A stretch of 64,000 nucleotides of DNA from Burkholderia latens (GTDB lineage: Bacteria; Pseudomonadota; Gammaproteobacteria; Burkholderiales; Burkholderiaceae), in NCBI RefSeq assembly GCF_902499045.1, contig NZ_CABVPL010000009.1:1-64000 (forward strand), written 5' to 3'. The notes below the pieces were generated by a model. The model was not told where the DNA came from and did not search any database. It saw only the letters and a list, made by a program, of their open reading frames with translations. A program made the translations under genes and the position numbers. This document shows, piece by piece, positions 56,337 through 64,000 of the stretch (its first letter is position 1; each line of letters begins with the position of its first letter).

Positions 56337-57731
56337 ATGACCGAATCGCCCTCCGCCCGCACGCCCGTGCTGCTGCACATCGGCGCAGGCTCGTTCCACC
56401 GCGCGCATCAGGCGTGGTATCTGCACCGCGTGAACGCGGCCGTGCCGGCCGATGAACGCTGGACGCTGACCGTCGGCAACATCCGCGACGACATGCGCGC
56501 GACGCTGGACGCGCTCGCCGCGCAGCACGGCGCATACACGCTCGAAACCGTCACGCCGCAGGGCGAGCGCGCGTACGAGACGATCCGCGCGATCACGCGC
56601 GTGCTGCCGTGGTCGGCCAATCTCGCCGCGCTGATCGATGCGGGCGCCGACCCGGCATGCCGGATCGTGTCGTTCACCGTCACCGAAGGCGGCTACTACC
56701 TCGACGAACACAACCGGCTCGACGTCGCGAACGCCGATCTCGCGGCCGACCTGCAAGGCGCACGCACGACGCTGTACGGCGCGCTCGCCGCGCTGCTCGC
56801 CAAACGCGTGAAACGCGGTGCGGGCCCGCTCACGCTGCAGAGCTGCGACAACCTGCGCAACAACGGCGCGCGCTTTCGCGCGGGCATGCGCGAATTCCTC
56901 GAACGCCGCGGCGACGGCGGCCTGCTCGCGTGGTTCGATACGCACGTCGCGACGCCGAGCGCGATGGTCGACCGCATCACGCCGCGCCCGACCGCCGACG
57001 TGCGCGAGCGCGTGCGCGCGGCCACCGGCGTCGACGACGCATGCCCGGTGATGGGCGAATCGTTCATCCAGTGGGTGATCGAGGACCGCTTCGCGGCCGG
57101 CCGGCCGCGCTGGGAGCTGGCCGGCGCGGAGCTGGTCGACGACGTGCATCCGTACGAGGAAGCGAAGATCCGCATCCTCAACGCAACGCACAGCTGCATC
57201 GCGTGGGCCGGCACGCTCGCGGGCTACACGTATATCCACGAAGGCACGCGCGACACGGCGATCCGCCGCTTCGCGCACGACTACGTGACGCAGGACGTGA
57301 TGCCGTGCCTCACGCCGAGCCCGCTCGACCTCGCGCGCTACCGCGACGTCGTGCTCGAACGCTTCGGCAATCCGTACGTGCTCGACACGAACCAGCGCGT
57401 CGCGGCCGACGGCTTTTCGAAGATTCCCGGCTTCATCGCGCCGACGCTCGCCGAATCGTTCGCGCGCGGCGCGGCGCCGGTCGCGACCGCGGTGCTGCCT
57501 GCGCTGTTCCTGCGCTTTCTCGAACGCTGGGCGCGCGGGCTGCTGCCGTATGCGTACCAGGACGGCGTGATGGACGAAGGTGCGGCGCGGGCGATCGTCG
57601 ACGCCGACGACCCGGCCGTCGCGCTGTGCGCGAGCCGCGCGCTGTGGGGCTCGCTCGCCGGCAACGCGGCGCTGTACGACGCGCTGCGCGCCGGACTCGC
57701 GCGCGTCGATGCATGGCTCGCGCAGCGCTGA
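56337..57731 (+). CDS. dalD: Mannitol/arabinitol dehydrogenase-family protein
   Basis: This 464-residue NAD-dependent polyol dehydrogenase (long-chain type) has the N-terminal LLHIGAGSFHRAHQAWYLHRV as dinucleotide site. FTVTEGGYYLDE, SCDNLRNNGARFRAGM, AMVDRITPRP and the catalytic lysine stretch DDVHPYEEAKIRILNATHSCIAWAG follow. The close match is D-arabinitol 4-dehydrogenase, which makes xylulose; the xylulokinase gene next door supports this over mannitol. The ATG at 56337 follows GACAGGAGACACCGG. Confidence 0.88.
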   Translation: MTESPSARTPVLLHIGAGSFHRAHQAWYLHRVNAAVPADERWTLTVGNIRDDMRATLDALAAQHGAYTLETVTPQGERAYETIRAITRVLPWSANLAALIDAGADPACRIVSFTVTEGGYYLDEHNRLDVANADLAADLQGARTTLYGALAALLAKRVKRGAGPLTLQSCDNLRNNGARFRAGMREFLERRGDGGLLAWFDTHVATPSAMVDRITPRPTADVRERVRAATGVDDACPVMGESFIQWVIEDRFAAGRPRWELAGAELVDDVHPYEEAKIRILNATHSCIAWAGTLAGYTYIHEGTRDTAIRRFAHDYVTQDVMPCLTPSPLDLARYRDVVLERFGNPYVLDTNQRVAADGFSKIPGFIAPTLAESFARGAAPVATAVLPALFLRFLERWARGLLPYAYQDGVMDEGAARAIVDADDPAVALCASRALWGSLAGNAALYDALRAGLARVDAWLAQR

Positions 57732-57865
57732 CGCGCGGAGCCGGCCACCAAGGCCGCGTCAGCGGGGCTTCCGTCGCGCGGCCGCGCATCCGGGCGAACC
57801 TGCGTTGGCATCCCCGCGTGCGTGCGGCTAAAGTAGCGGCTCCTCACTGACGGAACGGATCGCTC

Positions 57866-59347
<1,482 letters not shown>

Positions 59348-59468
59348 CGGCCGCCGCGCGCGCCGAGACCGTCGGCCGCGCGTCCCGCATGCGTTACAGT
59401 GAATGCCGTTGCGCCGCCTGACGGCCGGCCCGCGAGGGCGGCCCCCAGATCCGAACCGAACCGCTATC

Positions 59469-60425
59469 GTGTCCAAGTCCTCCGAAAAACTCGATCTCGC
59501 CACGCGCGCCGCGTGGCTCTACTACGTCGCCGGCGACACGCAGAACGAAATCGCCGAGAAGCTGCAGGTGTCGCGCCCGGTCGCGCAGCGCCTCGTCGCG
59601 TTCGCGGTCGAGAAGAACCTGATCCGCGTGCGCGTCGATCACCAGCTCGCCGACTGCCTGGAGCTCGGCGCGCAGTTGTCGAAGCGCTACGGGCTCACGA
59701 TGTGCGAAGTCGTGCCGGTCGATGCCGACGCGCCTGAAGCGATCGACCGCAAGCTCGCGGTCGCCGGCGCGCAGGTGATGGAGCGCTATCTGAACGAAAC
59801 GCGGCCGATGGTGATCGCGATCAGCAGCGGCCGCACGCTGAAGGCGGCGGTCGCGCAGATCGCGCAGATCGAGCGGCCGCAGCACCGGCTCGTGTCGATG
59901 GTCGGCGCGATCGCGGCCGACGGGTCGTCGAACCGCTACGACGTCGCGCAGTACATTTCCGAAAAGACGGGCAGCAAGCACTTCCTGCTGCCCGCGCCGT
60001 TGTTCGCCGACAGCGAAGCCGAGCGCGCGCAGTGGTGCAACCACCGGCTGTACCGGATCGTCGACGCGCTGTCGGCGCAGGCCGACGTCGCGTTCGTCGG
60101 GATCGGCAACATCGGCCCGCACTGCCCGCTCTACGAGGACGGCTTCATCACCGAGCAGGAACGCGACGAGATGATCGCGCTCGGCGCGGTGGCCGAACTG
60201 CTCGGCGTGCCGATCGATGCGCGGGGCAAGCTGGTCGACGTGTCGACGAGCGCGCGCGTGACGAGCGTTGCGCTCGACACGCCGCCGAAGCGCCCGACGA
60301 TCGCGTTCGCCGGCGGCCCGAAGAAACGCGACGCGGTGATCGCCGCGCTGCGCGGCGGCTGGGTGTCGGGGCTCGTCACCGACGAGACCTGTGCGCGGGC
60401 GGCGCTGGACGCGAAGGCGGGCTGA
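59469..60425 (+). CDS. SorC/DeoR-family sugar-binding transcriptional regulator
   Basis: This 318-residue protein has an N-terminal helix-turn-helix (DTQNEIAEKLQVSRPVAQRLVAFAVEK, about 25-55) and a SorC sugar-phosphate-binding domain (about 60-315: AISSGRTLKAAVAQIAQI, GIGNIGPHCPLYEDGF, GPKKRDAVIAALRGGWV). The GTG at 59469 gives the usual short N-terminus; an ATG at 59403 would add 22 residues, and neither has a strong ribosome binding site. It closes the dalD-xylB-regulator group, and the ligand is probably a pentulose phosphate. Confidence 0.88.
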   Translation: MSKSSEKLDLATRAAWLYYVAGDTQNEIAEKLQVSRPVAQRLVAFAVEKNLIRVRVDHQLADCLELGAQLSKRYGLTMCEVVPVDADAPEAIDRKLAVAGAQVMERYLNETRPMVIAISSGRTLKAAVAQIAQIERPQHRLVSMVGAIAADGSSNRYDVAQYISEKTGSKHFLLPAPLFADSEAERAQWCNHRLYRIVDALSAQADVAFVGIGNIGPHCPLYEDGFITEQERDEMIALGAVAELLGVPIDARGKLVDVSTSARVTSVALDTPPKRPTIAFAGGPKKRDAVIAALRGGWVSGLVTDETCARAALDAKAG

Positions 60426-60446
60426 CGCCGCCGGCCGATCACGCGG

Positions 60447-61673
60447 TCACGCGGCCACTTGCGACGCCGGAAACGCATGCCGGCGCGCACGCCACGCGCC
60501 CAGCCAGGCCGCCGCCAGCAGCGCGACGAGCGCCCACGGAATCGACGCGGCCCCGCTGACCCCGAGCAGCATCCCGCCCGCGATGCCGCCGCCCGCGATC
60601 GCGAGGTTCCACACCGTCACGAGCATCGACTGCGCGACATCGGCCGCGTCGCCGGCCGCGTTCGCGGTGGCCGTCTGAAACAGCGTCGGCGCGCCGCCGA
60701 ACGCGAACCCCCACAGCACCACGCCGGCATAGACGATGGCGGCCCCGGAACCCGCGCCGAGCAGCGCTGCCGCGAGCGCGAACAGCGCGATGCTCGCGAG
60801 CGTCAGCCGCCGCTGCGGGGCGCCGATCCATGCGCCGGTCAACGCGATGCCGGCCAGCGACGCGACGCCGAACACGAACAGCACCGCGTCGACCCGCGCG
60901 CCCATCCGCACGCCAGCGAGGAACGGCGCGACGTACGTGTACAGCATGTTGTGCGCGAGCACGTACGCGAACATCACGACCAATACCGGCCGCACGCCGG
61001 GCAGCGACAGCACGGCGAGTACCGGCTTGCGCGCGCCGGCCGGCTGCCCCGGATAGTCGGGCATGCGCAGCCGGATCCAGCCGATCAGCGCGAGCACCGC
61101 GACCGTGATGCCCGCGAACGCAACGCGCCAGCCGAACATCGCGCCGAGCGCGGTGCCGGCCGGAATGCCGATCGACATCGCCGCCGGTATGCCGAGCATC
61201 GCGACCGCGATCGCACGGCCGCGCAACGACGGGGCGACCATTCGGCTCGCATAGCCGGCGAGCAGCGCCCACAACAGCCCGGCCGACATTCCGGCGACGA
61301 ACCGCGCCGCCAGCGTCAGCGCGTAGTACGGCGACGCGGCAGTCAGCGCATTCGACACGACGAACCCGGCTAGCGCCGCGAGCAGCAGCCGGCGCCGGCG
61401 CATCGCGCGCGTCGCGGCGACGAGCGGAATCGCCGCGACGATCGAGCCGAGCGCGTAGACGGTCACCAGTTGGCCGATCAGCGCGTCGGTCACGCGCAAG
61501 TCGGCGCTCATCAGCGGCAGCAGGCCGGCCGGCAGTGCTTCGGTGAGAACCGTGATGAAGCCGGCGGTGGCCAGCGCGAGCAGATTCGCGACGGGCAGGC
61601 GCACGCGGGCCTCCGTGCACGGGGCCGTCGCACCATCGGCAACGCGGTCGGAGGCGGATACGCATTCGCTCAT
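60447..61673 (-). CDS. MFS transporter (DHA1/arabinose-efflux type)
   Basis: This 408-residue inner-membrane protein of 12 helices shows ITVLTEALPAGLLPLMSADLRVTDALIGQLVTVYALGSIVAAIP and the loop MRRRRLLLAALAGFV. SYR-like GYASRMVAPSLRGRAIAVAML and AMSIGIPAGTALGAMFGWR follow. The pattern is that of sugar or drug exporters (SotB/AraJ-like). The start overlaps the upstream hydrolase stop by one base (TGATG), so the two are coupled. Substrate unknown. Confidence 0.87.
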   Translation of the reverse strand: MSECVSASDRVADGATAPCTEARVRLPVANLLALATAGFITVLTEALPAGLLPLMSADLRVTDALIGQLVTVYALGSIVAAIPLVAATRAMRRRRLLLAALAGFVVSNALTAASPYYALTLAARFVAGMSAGLLWALLAGYASRMVAPSLRGRAIAVAMLGIPAAMSIGIPAGTALGAMFGWRVAFAGITVAVLALIGWIRLRMPDYPGQPAGARKPVLAVLSLPGVRPVLVVMFAYVLAHNMLYTYVAPFLAGVRMGARVDAVLFVFGVASLAGIALTGAWIGAPQRRLTLASIALFALAAALLGAGSGAAIVYAGVVLWGFAFGGAPTLFQTATANAAGDAADVAQSMLVTVWNLAIAGGGIAGGMLLGVSGAASIPWALVALLAAAWLGAWRARRHAFPASQVAA

Positions 61674-62866
61674 CACGCCCCCCTCTTGTCGACGCCGTAC
61701 ACCGCATCGCGCACGTCGGTGACGATCCGTCCGTGCATCCCTTCGTACAGCGTATTGGTCAATGCAACCACCGTCAGCCCGGCCGCCCGGTCGACGAACC
61801 ACGCGTGCCCGTACGCGCCGCCCCAGCGCCACGTGCCGACCGACTCCGGCGACTGCGCGGCCGCCGGATCATGCAGCACGGAAAAGCCGAGCCCGAAGCC
61901 GAACCCCGGCGCGTCCGGCAAGTCGCGCGCGCCGGGCTGCACGCGCGACATCTCGTCGATCCAGCTCCGTGCCAGCCAATCGTCGCGCCCGGTGCGTAAC
62001 GTATCGAGCAGCGTCATGCAGTCGCGCGCGGTACCGATCATCCCCGCGCCGCCCGACGGCCATGCGGACGCGTCGAGCGCGCGCGCCGGCGCGAAGCGGA
62101 TGCCGACCGTGCCGTCGTACACCGGTACGAGATCGTCGTCGGCCATCCGGCGCGGCACGCCCGACGTACTGACGTAAGGCGTCGCCAGCCGCGCGGCGTC
62201 GTGCGTGAAAAATGCCGTGTCGGTCATCCCGAGCGGCGTCGTCACGAGCGCCGCCACGGCCTCGGCGAGCGGCCGGCCGTCGACCGCCTCGATCAGCGCG
62301 CCGACCACGTCGGTCGCGAGCGAGTAGTCCCACGACGTGCCGGGCGCGAACCGCAGCGGCACGCTGCCGATGCGCCGGACGTTCTCCGCGAGCGATGGTC
62401 CCGCGCCGTCCATTCCGTCGGACACGCCCGCGCGCGCATACGGCCCGTCGTCATCGGCTTCGAGGAAGCGGTAGCCGAGCCCGGCCGTGTGCGACAGCAG
62501 ATGACGCAGCGTGATGTCGGCAGGCGTGCCGTCCGCGAGCGTCGGTGTGAAAGCCGGCAACCAGCGCGCGACGGGCTCGTCGAGTCCGATCTTCGCTGCG
62601 GCGACCAGCCGCATCGCAGCGGCCGTCACGATCGGCTTGGATACCGAAGCAAGCCGGAACAGCGCGTCCTCGCGCATCGGCGCGCCGGCTTCGCGATCGG
62701 CGAGCCCGGCCGCGCGCGCATAACGCAATTCGCCGTCGCGTGCGACCAGCACGACTGCGCCGACCACGCGTGCGTCGGCCAGCGCACGATCGAGCACGGC
62801 ATCGAGCCGGGCGCGCAGTGCAACGTCCGGTTCGGCGCGGCGGGCGGTGACAGGCAGTGACGACAT
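61673..62866 (-). CDS. Serine hydrolase of the beta-lactamase class C / esterase family
   Basis: This 397-residue protein has the SxxK motif in RLASVSKPIVTAAA, a YxN-equivalent Tyr in WDYSLATDVVGALIEAVDG and a late WGGAYGHAWFVDR in place of KTG. It has no signal peptide, so it is more likely a cytoplasmic esterase (EstB/LovD-like) than a periplasmic beta-lactamase. The start ATG at 62866 is chosen within a longer frame. It is divergent from a LysR gene and coupled to an MFS gene. Confidence 0.87.
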   Translation of the reverse strand: MSSLPVTARRAEPDVALRARLDAVLDRALADARVVGAVVLVARDGELRYARAAGLADREAGAPMREDALFRLASVSKPIVTAAAMRLVAAAKIGLDEPVARWLPAFTPTLADGTPADITLRHLLSHTAGLGYRFLEADDDGPYARAGVSDGMDGAGPSLAENVRRIGSVPLRFAPGTSWDYSLATDVVGALIEAVDGRPLAEAVAALVTTPLGMTDTAFFTHDAARLATPYVSTSGVPRRMADDDLVPVYDGTVGIRFAPARALDASAWPSGGAGMIGTARDCMTLLDTLRTGRDDWLARSWIDEMSRVQPGARDLPDAPGFGFGLGFSVLHDPAAAQSPESVGTWRWGGAYGHAWFVDRAAGLTVVALTNTLYEGMHGRIVTDVRDAVYGVDKRGA

Positions 62867-62937
62867 GGCGTGACCTCGAATAGTGAAGGAACGCCCATCG
62901 TAGGAAGCCGGCGCGAGAAGAAAAACCGGGTTAGAGT

Positions 62938-62964
62938 TCCGGACAATCCGGACATCGGTGTCCG
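62938..62964. promoter_or_regulatory. Repeat cluster in the hydrolase/LysR divergent promoter
   Basis: TCCGGACA occurs twice in tandem nine bases apart. The second copy forms the inverted repeat CGGACA-N4-TGTCCG (62949-62964). It lies 16 bases before the LysR ATG, a place suited to autoregulation. Operator role inferred. Confidence 0.5.
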
Positions 62965-62979
62965 CAATCGGGAACCTGC

Positions 62980-63864
62980 ATGGAAAATCTTGGCGGCTTC
63001 GTCGTGTTCGTCCAGGTCGCGGAAACGCGCAGCTTCGTCGCGGCAGGCCGGGCGCTCGGACTGTCGGCGTCGGCGATCGGCAAGCGCATCGCACGCCTCG
63101 AGGCACGGCTGAACGTGCGGCTCTTTCACCGCAGCACGCGCAGCATCACGCTGACGGCCGAAGGTGCGCGATTCCTCGAACGATGCCGGCGCGTGATCGC
63201 CGAAATCGACGCGGCCGAGCGGGAATTGACGCAGAGCGTCGAGGCGCCGCGCGGGCGGCTGCGCGTGAGCCTGCCGACGATCGGCACGCTGCTGCTGCCG
63301 GTGCTCGCCGATTTCATGACCGCGTATCCGGACATCGAGCTCGACATCGACTTCAGCGACCGGCTCGTCGACGTGGTCGACGAAGGCTTCGACGTGGTGC
63401 TGCGCACCGGCCACCCGACCGATTCGCGGCTGTCGTCGCGGCTGCTCGGCCACTTCCGCCAGCACCTGGTCGCGTCGCCCGACTATCTCGAACGGCGCGG
63501 CACGCCGCGCACGCCGGCCGATCTCGCGCAGCACCGCTGCCTGCATTACCGGTTCCCGAGCAGCGGCAAGCTCGAGGTCTGGCCGCTGCGCGCGCCGCGC
63601 ACCGGCACGCTGCCGGCGTTGCCCGTGTCGATGGTCAGCAACAACGCGGAGACGCGCCTTTGCTTCGCGCTGCGCGGGCTCGGCATCGCGTGCCTGCCCG
63701 AGTTCTTCGTGCGCGACGCGCTGGACGACGGCCGGCTGCGCGCGGTGCTCGACGACCACGTCGCAAGCCGCACGCCGTTCTACGTGCTATGGCCGTCGGG
63801 CCGCCATCCGATGCCCAAGCTGCGCGCGTTCGTCGACCACATGGCCGAGCACCTGCCGTTGTAA
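62980..63864 (+). CDS. LysR-family transcriptional regulator
   Basis: This 294-residue protein has an N-terminal winged helix (FVVFVQVAETRSFVAAGRALGLSASAIGKRIARLEARLNVRLFHRSTR) and an effector domain of the CrgA/AaeR type (GRLRVSLPTIGTLLLPVLADFMTAYPDIELDIDFSDRLVDVVDEGFDVVLR). The divergent hydrolase-MFS pair is the likely target. Confidence 0.92.
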   Translation: MENLGGFVVFVQVAETRSFVAAGRALGLSASAIGKRIARLEARLNVRLFHRSTRSITLTAEGARFLERCRRVIAEIDAAERELTQSVEAPRGRLRVSLPTIGTLLLPVLADFMTAYPDIELDIDFSDRLVDVVDEGFDVVLRTGHPTDSRLSSRLLGHFRQHLVASPDYLERRGTPRTPADLAQHRCLHYRFPSSGKLEVWPLRAPRTGTLPALPVSMVSNNAETRLCFALRGLGIACLPEFFVRDALDDGRLRAVLDDHVASRTPFYVLWPSGRHPMPKLRAFVDHMAEHLPL

Positions 63865-63878
63865 CCGGCGAGCGGCCT

Positions 63879-64000
63879 TCACGCCGCCTTCGCGTGCGCG
63901 CTCAACCGCCGGAACGCCTGCCCCGCTTCGTCGAACAGGTGGCAATGCTCGGGCTGCGCGTGCACGTGCAGCGCCTCGCCGGTGCGGTACGTGTCGAGCG
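63879..64000 (-). CDS. ABC transporter ATP-binding protein, C-terminal end only
   Basis: Only the last ~40 codons are in the window, ending TGA at 63879-63881. They read RTGEALHVHAQPEHCHLFDE then AGQAFRRLSAHAKAA. This resembles the C-terminal TOBE region of MalK/UgpC-type sugar ABC ATPases (the late F-D-x-x-G pattern). The neighbourhood of polyol genes suggests a polyol or sugar importer. The catalytic part lies beyond the right edge. Confidence 0.6.
   Translation of the reverse strand, partial: LDTYRTGEALHVHAQPEHCHLFDEAGQAFRRLSAHAKAA

Noticed and set aside
54984-57278. 764-codon minus-strand open frame
   Set aside because: Antisense to the LysR and dalD genes; product is Arg/Ala low complexity.

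Overview
The window is a high-GC stretch (roughly two thirds G+C by eye, strong G/C at third codon positions) that looks like the main chromosome of a Burkholderia species, most likely of the B. cepacia complex. This rests on gene content and protein similarity as I recognise them, not on a search: lpxK-ycaR-kdsB-adk, murJ-SirB1, rpsT-DUF3579-argF, queG/tsaE-amiC, and kynR with kynBUA. The species cannot be fixed from the sequence alone. I see no tRNA, rRNA, CRISPR array or insertion sequence.

Layout. 1-5.4 kb: the end of a (GGGS)n glycine-rich protein, an aldo/keto reductase, a GntR/UTRA regulator, and a divergent pair (a CaiB-type CoA-transferase and an HTH-citrate synthase fusion) around a perfect 18-bp palindrome. 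5.6-11.5 kb: an MdtD-like MFS pump, a degenerate EAL protein, an Mpo1-like protein, a Crp/Fnr regulator and a ChrA transporter. 11.6-25.7 kb: mostly housekeeping genes, namely sodB, xseA, lpxK, ycaR, kdsB, adk, a short-chain dehydrogenase, a SirB1 protein, murJ, rpsT, a DUF3579 protein, argF, murB, yajQ and plsY. 25.8-40.5 kb: ybaK, an acyl-CoA synthetase, xerD-ogt, queG facing tsaE-amiC, an EamA exporter, a pirin, cnoX, tcdA, pdxH, cfa and a DUF72 protein.

40.5-41.7 kb is a visibly AT-richer island. It holds a Tlde1-type (DUF2778) type VI secretion effector interrupted by one in-frame TAA. Its ATGA-coupled downstream partner, a small two-helix membrane protein and likely immunity protein, is intact. 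This is the most unusual item in the window. Beyond it lie msrA, then a selenium-binding protein/methanethiol oxidase gene coupled to a membrane protein, then a flavin reductase.

45.7-64 kb is catabolic. The kynurenine pathway comes first (kynR divergent from kynB-kynU-kynA), with a candidate operator between them. Next is a benzoylformate/benzaldehyde module (AAHS transporter, PanE-like reductase, aldehyde dehydrogenase, benzoylformate decarboxylase) divergent from its LysR gene across a long inverted repeat. Then comes a polyol module (arabinitol/mannitol-type dehydrogenase, xylulokinase, SorC-family regulator), then a beta-lactamase-fold hydrolase/MFS pair facing a LysR gene. The window ends in the 3' end of a MalK/UgpC-like ABC ATPase gene.

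Start codons were moved inside longer open frames where family length, a ribosome binding site or gene spacing argued for it. Alternatives are given per entry.
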